Source: Streptomyces sp. NBC_01429 (GTDB lineage: Bacteria > Actinomycetota > Actinomycetes > Streptomycetales > Streptomycetaceae). From it: 64,000 nucleotides of DNA. The notes below the pieces were generated by a model. That model saw only the letters and a program-made list of their open reading frames with translations. It was not told the DNA's origin and made no database searches. Every line of letters begins with the position of its first letter. Within the stretch, counting starts at the first letter, position 1. Of this stretch, positions 46,488 to 54,061 are shown piece by piece. A program made the translations under genes and the position numbers. Where the stretch lies: NCBI RefSeq assembly GCF_036231945.1, contig NZ_CP109599.1, forward strand, positions 3,628,501 through 3,692,500. The letters run 5' to 3'.

Positions 46488-46721
46488 GGAAGTATCTCTC
46501 CCTCAAAGTCGACCCGGCAGGAGGGGGAAGCGGTGCGCCCGTCGGCGCACCGCCCGCCCCGGGCACACCCGCCCGCTCGCCACGCATCACTCAGTCCAGC
46601 GCGGCAACCGGTCGACCACCGCACCATGAGCCTAGAAGCTCCGTCTAACACTCTCAAGTATTTAGGGTGACCTCTCGCTGGTAATCTCGCCGCAACAGGT
46701 CGGCCCCCAGGGGAAGCGGCC

Positions 46722-49700
46722 ATGGGCCGACTGAATGGGAAGCTGACAGTGATCTCCAGCGAGCTCCTCTGCCGAGACCTGCGAGGGCTGATGGTGGGCC
46801 TGAGGAGTGATCTGCGGGAACGCGCGCAGGAGAGCGCCGCCGCCGCTGTCCTTGAGAGCGACTACGCACATGCCAGGGAAGAACGGACGACGTCTGCGAC
46901 CTGGGGCTCATGGAGGGACGAGCAGATCGGCCGAGCAGCTGCCTCCTGGCTCCTGGCCCTGACGATGACCAGGTTCTGCGAGGACAACGGAATGCTCGAC
47001 GCTTCCGGTCTTCTGGCCGTTGAGGAACCGCAGGACGGTTCGCCCCTCTCGGATGAACGTTCCCGGGAGGCTGTGTTCGACGTGCTCGCCCGGGTTCGCT
47101 CTCTGCCCGTCATGGGGCAGGTGCTCAGCCCACACAGCAACCCCATGTGGAAGATCACGCCCAGCGGTCAGGTTCTTCGAACGCTCCGGACGTTCTGGCT
47201 CCGCAGGTCCCCTGAAGGCTCCCTTGAGCACGACTTCACGGATGCGGCGCGCGACACACGATTCCTGCGGGACCTTTACTACGCCCTCGACGAGCAGGCG
47301 ACGAAGTCGTACGGACTGGTCGCGACGCCAGACTTCGTGGCCGACATGATCCTTGATCTCACAGTCGAACCGGCGGTCGCGGAGTCCGGTCTGCCAGGGT
47401 TCCGGGCCGTCGACCCCGCCTGCGGATCAGGCACCTTCCTGCTGGGCCTCTTCAGCCGTCTCTTCCGACTGTGGACCGACGCCGAGCCCGGCATGAGCCC
47501 CTGGCAGCGGGCTGCCCGAGCACTACGGTCCGTCCACGGCGTGGACATCAACCCGTGTGCGGTGAGCATCGCGCGCTTCCGCCTGCTGGTAGCGGCCATG
47601 AACGCCACCGGTGAACGACGCCTGAGCGCGGTCCCCGACGTACCCGTGGTCGTTGCGGTGGGGGACTCCCTGCTCCGTGGTCGGGGGGCTCCGCATGCGG
47701 GGGAACTCGCAGTGGAGGAACCCTCCGCGATGCCCCCGAGGAGGGAGTTCTCCGACTACTCGCGCCGGCACGACCTGCTCGGCCGCGCTTCCTATCACGC
47801 TGTGGTGTCGAATCCCTCGTACCTCACGGTCAAGGACAAGTCGCTCTCCACTGTGTACCACGATGCCTACGTGAGTTGCAGAGGCAAGTACGCGCTCACC
47901 GCGCCCTTCATCGAGCGGGCGTTCGGACTCGCGGCGGAAGGCAGGAACAGCGGGTACGTGGGTCTGCTGACGGCCAACTCCTTCATGAAAAGAGAGTTCG
48001 GCCGCCCCCTCATCGAGCAGGTGCTGTCGAGAGTCGAAGTCTCCCGGATCATCGACACCTCTGGCGCCTATATCCCCGGGCACGGCACACCGACCGTCGT
48101 GCTCACCGGGCGCAATCACGAACCGGACCCGCAGCAGCCTGTGTACTTGGTGGTCGGCAAGGAGGGAGAGCCCGCGGTTCCGACGGCGGCGCGCGACGGC
48201 CTCGTATGGCAATCTCTGCGCGCCATGTCAGACAGGTCCGTTGCCGCCGAAGATCGCTGGGCCCAGTCCTTCTTCCAGCAGCGAAGCGAGCTGACCCGTT
48301 TTCCCTGGAGCCTGACAGACCCGACCAGTGTAGATTTGCTACGTCGAATGGAGCAGGGGGAACGGCTCGGTGAACGCGTTGCCCGGATCGGCTATCAAGC
48401 CGCTACGGGCTCCGATGACATTTTCTGCGCTCCGCGCCAGTCGTTCCAACGATCCCGGGCCGAGCAGGGAGCCTGTGTGCAGGTCCTGACCGGGTCCGGC
48501 ATTCGCGACTGGTCCGTACGCAGCGAATACGCGGCGTTCTTCCCCCGCGCGTGGGATGAGAACTCCGACCGGCCCAAGGCCGTTGATCTGTCGCATTTCC
48601 CCGGTCATCACCGACGTTTGCGACCCTATTGGTCGGTGCTGGTCGAGCGCCCCGGCATCAAGGACTCCACCGCGCCCTGGTACGACTGGCACCAGGTCGC
48701 CTCGAACCGAAACGTACATTCTTGGTCGATCGCCTTCCCCTGGGTAGCGACCCACCCTCATTTCAGTCTGCTCAGAGAGCCTCTGGTCCCGCTGAACTCG
48801 GCGCCCGTACTGAAGCTTTCGCCCGTAGCTTCGGAAGTCGACCACCTCCGATTGCTCAGTGTGCTCAACAGCTCGGCCGCTTGCTTTTGGCTCAAGCAAA
48901 TGAGCCAAAGCAAGGGAGAGTCGAGAATCGGCCAGCTCCGGGGCGGCGAGGCGTGGGAAAAGATCTTTGAGTTCACCTCGACGCGTCTGCATGACCTGCC
49001 TCTGCCCGCTCACCTCCCCCTCGAACGGGCCGCGTCCCTCGACGCGATGGCGACCAGCCTCACAGAGCTGTCATCATCGATCGCCGATACGCGCATACCC
49101 CTCGACCAAGAATTCCTCGACTCCGCCGAATGCCGCTGGGCCTCGACCCGTTCTCGGATGGTGGCCGTACAGGAGGAGCTCGACTGGCAGGTGTACAAGG
49201 CGTACAGATTGCTCCCCGATGACTGCGAATTGGTCTCTCCGCTGGACGGACCACCGCCGCTCATGGTGGGCGAGCGAGCGTTCGAGATCGTTCTGGCCCG
49301 TAAGGCCCAGGAGGGCCTGGTGTCCACGACGTGGTTCGACCGTCACGGAGCGATTCCTATCACCGAAGTCCCCCAGCATTGGCCGACCGCGTATCGGGAC
49401 CTCGTACAAGCCCGCATCGAAGCCATCGAACAGCACGCTTCCCTGCGGCTGTTGGAACAACCGGAGCACAAACGCCGTTGGTGGACTCCCGGTTGGCACC
49501 AACTCCTCCAAGCCGGACTGCGGAGCCGGATGCTCGATCGTTGCGAGGAGTCAGACCTATGGTTCGAGACGAAGGACGGAGTGCGCCACCCAGTCGCCCG
49601 CACCGTGGATCAGTTGGCCAAGTTGCTAGCAGACGATACGGAGTTCGTCAGGCTCGCAGCACGTTTCTCACCCGGCACGCGGGTTTTGGACGTACTGCAG

Positions 49701-50303
49701 GGCCTGCTCAGTGACACACACGTGCCTGCGGCACCTCCCCTGCGGTACAAGGAGTCCGGCCTGGTGAAGCGGAGCGGCTGGGAAGCTGCGTGGGAGCGCC
49801 AATGGGCGTCGGAACAGGGACAAGACGGGACAGCCGACCGGCAGGAACAGATCGACGACACCCTCGTCGTACCGCCTCGCTACACGTCTGCGGACTTCGT
49901 CAAACCCTCCTACTGGCAACAACGCGGCAAGTACGACGTACCCAATGAACGTTTCATGTCCTACCTACCGACCTCCTCCTCTCTGTCCTCGACCACAGTC
50001 CTGGGGTGGGCGGGATGGGACGCCCATGAAACCGCCCGAGTGCTGCTCGATCTGGTCGAATCCGGCGCACATGCCGATGCCGGTGGATTCGAAGTGTTTC
50101 CGCTTCTCGCAGCTCTGCAAGATGTCTTGCGCCGAGTACAGCGGACCGAACCAGACCTCGGCCCCACCGAGCCATCGGGCTCCTCCCAGGAGTACGAAGA
50201 AGCCTTCCGTCGACACGTGGTACGCCTCGGAACCTCGCAAGCAGAGATCACCGGCTGGAGGCCCCCCGCCCCAAGAAGGGGACGACCGCGAAGAGAATCG
50301 TGA
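46722..50303 (+). CDS. PglX-like (BREX type 2) adenine-specific DNA methyltransferase
   Basis: A 1193-residue protein. The N-terminal region (TSATWGSWRDEQIGRAAASW, then TRFCEDNGML) resembles PglX, the methyltransferase of the phage-growth-limitation/BREX-2 system of Streptomyces. AdoMet motif I is DPACGSGTF at residue 231. The catalytic motif reads NPSY at 364 where PglX and most N6-adenine enzymes have NPPY. SLSTVYHDAYVSCRGKYALT follows as in PglX. The usual partners pglW, pglY and pglZ are absent; the only neighbour is the archaeal-type ATPase. It may be an orphan modification enzyme or part of a reduced system. Confidence 0.85.
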   Translation: MGRLNGKLTVISSELLCRDLRGLMVGLRSDLRERAQESAAAAVLESDYAHAREERTTSATWGSWRDEQIGRAAASWLLALTMTRFCEDNGMLDASGLLAVEEPQDGSPLSDERSREAVFDVLARVRSLPVMGQVLSPHSNPMWKITPSGQVLRTLRTFWLRRSPEGSLEHDFTDAARDTRFLRDLYYALDEQATKSYGLVATPDFVADMILDLTVEPAVAESGLPGFRAVDPACGSGTFLLGLFSRLFRLWTDAEPGMSPWQRAARALRSVHGVDINPCAVSIARFRLLVAAMNATGERRLSAVPDVPVVVAVGDSLLRGRGAPHAGELAVEEPSAMPPRREFSDYSRRHDLLGRASYHAVVSNPSYLTVKDKSLSTVYHDAYVSCRGKYALTAPFIERAFGLAAEGRNSGYVGLLTANSFMKREFGRPLIEQVLSRVEVSRIIDTSGAYIPGHGTPTVVLTGRNHEPDPQQPVYLVVGKEGEPAVPTAARDGLVWQSLRAMSDRSVAAEDRWAQSFFQQRSELTRFPWSLTDPTSVDLLRRMEQGERLGERVARIGYQAATGSDDIFCAPRQSFQRSRAEQGACVQVLTGSGIRDWSVRSEYAAFFPRAWDENSDRPKAVDLSHFPGHHRRLRPYWSVLVERPGIKDSTAPWYDWHQVASNRNVHSWSIAFPWVATHPHFSLLREPLVPLNSAPVLKLSPVASEVDHLRLLSVLNSSAACFWLKQMSQSKGESRIGQLRGGEAWEKIFEFTSTRLHDLPLPAHLPLERAASLDAMATSLTELSSSIADTRIPLDQEFLDSAECRWASTRSRMVAVQEELDWQVYKAYRLLPDDCELVSPLDGPPPLMVGERAFEIVLARKAQEGLVSTTWFDRHGAIPITEVPQHWPTAYRDLVQARIEAIEQHASLRLLEQPEHKRRWWTPGWHQLLQAGLRSRMLDRCEESDLWFETKDGVRHPVARTVDQLAKLLADDTEFVRLAARFSPGTRVLDVLQGLLSDTHVPAAPPLRYKESGLVKRSGWEAAWERQWASEQGQDGTADRQEQIDDTLVVPPRYTSADFVKPSYWQQRGKYDVPNERFMSYLPTSSSLSSTTVLGWAGWDAHETARVLLDLVESGAHADAGGFEVFPLLAALQDVLRRVQRTEPDLGPTEPSGSSQEYEEAFRRHVVRLGTSQAEITGWRPPAPRRGRPRRES

Positions 50304-50741
50304 CGACGAGGCCACGTTTCGGGCATACGGGGTGCCCCTATCTGTTTTGCCAACCTTGGTGGGGGTGGTTCGTGAGGGTTGATCCTGGTTTTCGGGAACG
50401 TCCCGCGAAGCGGGATGTTCCCGGCGGGTCGGGTGGCTGATGGGCAGGCCTGAGGTGCCCCGAAGCCCGGCGGCAACACCCCCAGGTCATCCACTTCGAC
50501 AGGGGGCACACAGCCATACCGGACCCGGGGGCCAGGTGCCCCATTCCGGGGCCACAGAAAAGGTATCGGGGCAGTCGGCAGCTCGCCCTGCGTCGGCCTG
50601 GCTGTCGGTGAACGCGCCGTCGTGGAGGACGACATCGCTTCACCGGCTGCGTCTACGGCGAGGAACGGTCAGCCCGACCACGACGCCCCGTTTCACCGCA
50701 CGGAGCCCGCAGGATCGCACCAGAAGCACACGCCAGCACCC
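50304..50741. other. Gene-free region between the methyltransferase and TA pair 2
   Basis: Apart from the hairpin at 50394 no coding frame is convincing. GC-rich text with no family similarity fills the rest; the end holds the operator of TA pair 2. Confidence 0.45.
50394..50422 (+). terminator. Hairpin downstream of the PglX-like gene
   Basis: A 13-bp stem (GGGAACGTCCCGC, one G-T pair) with a 3-nt loop lies 90 bp past the stop. Confidence 0.6.
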
Positions 50742-50757
50742 GCATACTCCAGTATGC
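50742..50757. promoter_or_regulatory. Operator palindrome of VapBC-like pair 2
   Basis: GCATACTCCAGTATGC, identical to the site at 43740 and at the same distance (7 bp) from the antitoxin ATG. Confidence 0.8.
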
Positions 50758-50764
50758 TTGCCGC

Positions 50765-51013
50765 ATGTCCTCAACGACTCGTATCACCGTCACGCTCCCC
50801 AGCGACCAAGTGGCGGAGCTTCGCAAGCTCACGGACAACGTCTCCGGCTATGTGGCGGAGGCCGTAGCCCGCCAGATCCGGCACCAGCTTCTGGGCGAGG
50901 ACCTCCGCCGACATGAGGAAGAGCACGGACCCTTCAGCGACGAGGAGCTCGCCGAGGCCCGCGCGAAGATCTTCGGCTCCGCCGGCACCTCCAAGGGCGC
51001 GGACGCCGCGTGA
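50765..51013 (+). CDS. VapB-like (RHH) antitoxin, copy 2
   Basis: An 82-residue antitoxin nearly identical to copy 1, with differences such as LLGEDLRRHEEEHGPFSDEE. It is intact, and its stop overlaps the start of a toxin gene that is broken. The product could cross-neutralise toxins 1 and 3. Confidence 0.88.
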   Translation: MSSTTRITVTLPSDQVAELRKLTDNVSGYVAEAVARQIRHQLLGEDLRRHEEEHGPFSDEELAEARAKIFGSAGTSKGADAA

Positions 51014-51416
51014 GCGAGCGCGTCGAAACCGTCGTCCTGGACTCCGGGGGGGGGGGCTCTCCGCCTGGATCGCGCAGGACCGCAAGCTTCTCGCGATGCT
51101 TCAGGTCTTCCACGACATGGGAGCCGACCTGGTGATCGGTGCGAACACCATCGTGGAAGTCAGCCACTCCCGTACCAACATGCCTCGCCTGAACTGGGCT
51201 CTGTCCCGCGTCAAGGTGGAACCGGTCACCGAACAAGCGGCGAAAGCAGCAGCGGAACTCCTCAAAAGCGCCGGGCTGCACGGACACAAGTACGCCATCG
51301 ACGCCACGGTCGCCGAAGTCGCCCTGCGCCAGCCGAAACCCGTCGCTCTCCTGACCTCCAACAGCGACGACATGACCAAACTCTGCGGAAACCAGGTCCG
51401 CATCATCCCTCTCTGA
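51010..51416 (+). pseudogene. PIN-domain toxin, copy 2, broken or switched by a G11 tract
   Basis: GTG 51010 begins as in copy 1 (SERVETVVLDS), but where copy 1 has GAAGGG this copy has a run of 11 G (51045-51055). The frame is lost there and the rest (LSAWIAQDRKLLAMLQVFHD to NQVRIIPL) is open in another frame. A tract of 9 or 12 G would restore the protein. This is either a slippage-controlled (phase-variable) toxin, a loss-of-function change, or a homopolymer sequencing error. Confidence 0.85.
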
Positions 51417-51497
51417 CCCGCCGGCCCACCCCGAGCACACCCCCTGGCAGGGTCCGCCGCACCACTACCCTCGTGTCCCATCCGTGCCCAGCAGAGC

Positions 51498-51512
51498 GGA
51501 CAACAGCGGTCA
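51498..51512. promoter_or_regulatory. Conserved arm element of att 4
   Basis: GGACAACAGCGGTCA, 102 bp before core 4, again preceded by CATCCGTGCCC. Confidence 0.7.
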
Positions 51513-51599
51513 GGTACAGCTTCCAGAGACCATGGCAATCCAAGCTTCCTCACGGGAAAGCGCAGGTCATAGCCCCTCCGGCAGCCCAAAAGCCGTTGA

Positions 51600-51641
51600 T
51601 TCCCAAGCTCAGAGCGCGAGTTCGATTCTCGTCACCCGCTC
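51600..51641 (+). repeat. att: Attachment core 4
   Basis: An exact 42-nt copy of the tRNA-Gly 3' end, with hairpin GCCCCAGGTC-AGC-GACCTGGGGC (51651-51673) after it. It separates cassettes 3 and 4. Confidence 0.92.
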
Positions 51642-51760
51642 CATACTTAAGCCCCAGGTCAGCGACCTGGGGCTTCCTCATGCTCAGCCATCGTTTCTGT
51701 AGCGCCTGTGCACGCCTGATCCTGGCGGCGTGCCGCGCCCTCTTCCGGGATAATCGACGT

Positions 51761-52108
51761 ATGGCATCACAGCCCAGTCTTTCTGATCTCCGCCGTGCCA
51801 AGTTCGCCCGGCGAACGCCCGCAGCACTCTCTGAGCTTGTCGGCCCCGAGCACGGCACGGTGCGCCTGCCACTTCACCTGGCGTGGTCGGGGCTGACCAC
51901 GTTCGACCTCGACCAGCCCCGGCTGCGGATGAGCTATTACCGCATCGTGTTGGCCGAGGGCCAGCACGACGATCTGGTCCGGTTCCTCAATCGCGGCCTC
52001 CTCGTCAGTTTGTGGCCCACACTGCGCACATTGATCAGCCGTGATGTCCGTGAAGTCTGGGAACACTCCTTCGACGAGCTGGCTCACAGCGCCCAGGCTG
52101 CTGCGTGA
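51761..52108 (+). CDS. Probable antitoxin of the AbiEii-type pair
   Basis: A 115-residue protein from ATG 51761 (MASQPSLSDLRRAKFARRTP). It looks like the small protein that precedes AbiEii-type nucleotidyltransferases in actinobacteria: SELVGPEHGTVRLPLHLAWS, then LAEGQHDDLVRFLNRGLL. No DNA-binding motif is obvious. Its stop overlaps the GTG of the toxin gene (GTGA), a normal layout for a toxin-antitoxin unit. Confidence 0.7.
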   Translation: MASQPSLSDLRRAKFARRTPAALSELVGPEHGTVRLPLHLAWSGLTTFDLDQPRLRMSYYRIVLAEGQHDDLVRFLNRGLLVSLWPTLRTLISRDVREVWEHSFDELAHSAQAAA

Positions 52109-52777
52109 ACCTCACCGACCTGCACCGCCGCCTACTGGCGGATGTACTCGCCGTGGGCGGCGCTTACCCTCTGGCGCTTACCGGCGGCTACGCGGTACAG
52201 GCACACGGGCCTGGTCGACCGGCTCAGCCAGGACCTCGACGTCGCGGCCGAGAACCCACAACACATGGAGGACATCGCCACTGCCGTGCGCACCGGCCTG
52301 GAGCAGCGTGGATGGGACGTCCGTGCTCTGGAGACAGACCCCTTGTCCGCGCGTCTGATCGTCACAGATCCCACCAGCCGTGAGGAGTGCGAGGTAGACA
52401 TCCTCAAGGAAGCGCTCTGGAAGCCGCCCGTGCACACCGAGCACGGCTTGGTGCTGTCTCTGGAGGATGTCGTCGGAACCAAGGTCCGCGCGCTGGCGGA
52501 CCGCGGACTCGCCCGGGACCTGATCGACGTACAAGCCGCCGCGAACCGCTGGAGCCACGTCGAACTCGAAGAGCTCGGCCGACGCCATGCCCGCGATTCC
52601 TTCGATCTCAGCGAGCTTCAGACACGGCTGGGCGGAGCCGACTGGATCGACGACACGGAGTTCGCCGCCTACGGAATCGACGAGCAAACGATCACCGGGC
52701 TGCGCCGGTGGGCGCAGACATGGGCGGACGACATCGGGGAACGACTTCAGGAGCTTGCGGCGCCGCACGACGACTGA
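52105..52777 (+). pseudogene. AbiEii/AbiGii-type nucleotidyltransferase toxin, frameshifted
   Basis: GTG 52105 gives NLTDLHRRLLADVLAVGGAY and the nucleotidyltransferase start LALTGGYAVQAHG. At about 52207 one extra base (GGGCC where GGCC is expected) shifts the frame. The rest continues in the next frame: LVDRLSQDLDVAAENP with the catalytic Asp pair, ECEVDILKEALW, then VLSLEDVVGTKVRALADRGL and DLIDVQAA. Such toxins add nucleotides to tRNA or other targets in abortive infection. If the indel is real the toxin is inactive. Confidence 0.85.
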
Positions 52778-52876
52778 ATGGTTGATTGCCTCACGATGCC
52801 GACCGCTCGACAGGAACGCGAAGCGCGGCAGGCCGTCGGCCCTCGGCTGCCGTGCCCCATCCGTGCCCTTCGGAGC

Positions 52877-52891
52877 GGACAACAGCGGTCA
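52877..52891. promoter_or_regulatory. Conserved arm element of att 5
   Basis: GGACAACAGCGGTCA, 102 bp before core 5, preceded by GTGCCCCATCCGTGCCC. Confidence 0.7.
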
Positions 52892-52978
52892 TGCACGGCT
52901 CCCAGAAACCACGCCAGCCTCGTACCGCCGGGCCAAACATGCAGGTCATAGACCCTTCAACCACGCAAGCACCGGTGA

Positions 52979-53020
52979 TTCCCAAGCTCAGAACGCGAGT
53001 TCGATTCTCGTCACCCGCTC
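52979..53020 (+). repeat. att: Attachment core 5
   Basis: A copy of the tRNA-Gly 3' end with one change (GAACGC for GAGCGC), followed by hairpin CCAGGTC-AGC-GACCTGG (53032-53048). It separates cassettes 4 and 5. Confidence 0.9.
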
Positions 53021-53072
53021 CACAAGAACCTCCAGGTCAGCGACCTGGGGGTTGTTTACTGTCTGGTCCAAT

Positions 53073-53283
53073 TCAAGGACCGCCCATCACTTCCGCACCA
53101 CTTGCCTCGTCGTCGGCCACGTCATGCCGTTCCGCGCGCACGCGGGCGGCCAGCCCGGCCGCGGCTTTCTTCTGCCGCTCCAGCGTCGATTGCTGGTAGG
53201 TCAGGGCCGCCTTCTCCTAGGACTGGCCGGCGCGGACCATGGCGTCCTTCAACGTGCCGCCCGACTGTGTGACGAGGTCTTGA
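53073..53283 (-). pseudogene. Integrase C-terminal remnant next to att 5
   Basis: The minus strand reads GGTLKDAMVRAGQS, a TAG stop, then EKAALTYQQSTLERQKKAAAG with the nucleophile Tyr, ending 53 bp from core 5. It is homologous to the fragment at 39608. The 3' end pointing at the core at this distance is the usual order in tRNA-integrating elements. The N-terminal catalytic part is gone and a nonsense codon is present, so it is dead. Confidence 0.85.
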
Positions 53284-53632
53284 GCCTCAACGCGCAGCGG
53301 CTCGGACGCCTGAAATCGCCGTTCCCCTGCGGGTACAGATGCGGATGCTCCCCGCGCCAAATACCGGCGCCGACAATCAGCATCCGGGAATTGCGGTCAC
53401 TCAGGCCCCCGCTATTGAACTTGAACTCGGTGGCTGAGCCACGACGCGCGGCACCCGGGTTCACTTCGATCTCGTCGTTCGACGAGCGGGCTTCCAGCCA
53501 CTTTGGGTAGCCGCCGTGCGCGAGCACCAAGTCCTCACCAGGGCACTCGCCGGTTTCGGTGAGGAGTTGTACATCCGCGGCCACGATGGTGCCCGGGCCG
53601 GTCGCCGCGGGCACAACCTCGCCGGCCGGCAT
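53249..53632 (-). CDS. Hypothetical protein, doubtful
   Basis: A 127-residue frame starting 9 bp after the stop of the thioredoxin-like gene on the same strand. The part ECPGEDLVLAHGGYPKWLEA to RGSATEFKFNSGGLSD looks protein-like, but the C-terminal end overlaps the integrase remnant and is probably scrambled. No family was recognised. It could be a truncated element gene. Confidence 0.35.
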   Translation of the reverse strand: MPAGEVVPAATGPGTIVAADVQLLTETGECPGEDLVLAHGGYPKWLEARSSNDEIEVNPGAARRGSATEFKFNSGGLSDRNSRMLIVGAGIWRGEHPHLYPQGNGDFRRPSRCALRLKTSSHSRAAR

Positions 53633-53641
53633 GCGGCCCGC

Positions 53642-53980
53642 TCACAGGTGGGCGTCCAGGAACTCCCCGAGCGCGGCCCTGGACATCGGACCGCTCCCGG
53701 CCGCCATCGCCTCGCCCCGATCGATCAGCACGAAGGAGGGCGCGCCGGTGACGCCGTACCGCTGTACGGGGCTGGGGCACCTTGCGATGTCGGCCCGCAC
53801 GACGATCAGTCGGCCCTGGTAGGCGTCGGCGACCTCCCGCACCAGGGGATCCATTTCCTTGCACGCTGCCGCGGCCTTGGGCCACACCCCGTGGAAGTAC
53901 GCGAGCACCGGCACGTCCGCCCTCGCCAGGATGAACTCGAACTCGGCGTCCTCCTGCGGTCGTTGGACCCTGTTCGCCAT
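53642..53980 (-). CDS. Thioredoxin-like protein without the CxxC site
   Basis: A 112-residue thioredoxin fold from ATG 53980 (MANRVQRPQEDAEFEF). Strand and helix order is normal (PVLAYFHGVWPKAAAACKEM, VVRADIARCP, then YGVTGAPSFVLIDRGE with the cis-Pro). The redox site, normally WCGPC, is WPKAAAAC here, so both canonical cysteines are missing. It may be a structural or binding variant, not an oxidoreductase. It lies just upstream, on the same strand, of the doubtful gene at 53249. Confidence 0.75.
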   Translation of the reverse strand: MANRVQRPQEDAEFEFILARADVPVLAYFHGVWPKAAAACKEMDPLVREVADAYQGRLIVVRADIARCPSPVQRYGVTGAPSFVLIDRGEAMAAGSGPMSRAALGEFLDAHL

Positions 53981-54061
53981 CGGCACTCCTTGACGCTCCA
54001 CTCGATGCGAGGCAGCGGGTGCCTCCTTGTGTCTCCCGACCGCGGCGGCACGTACCGCCCG

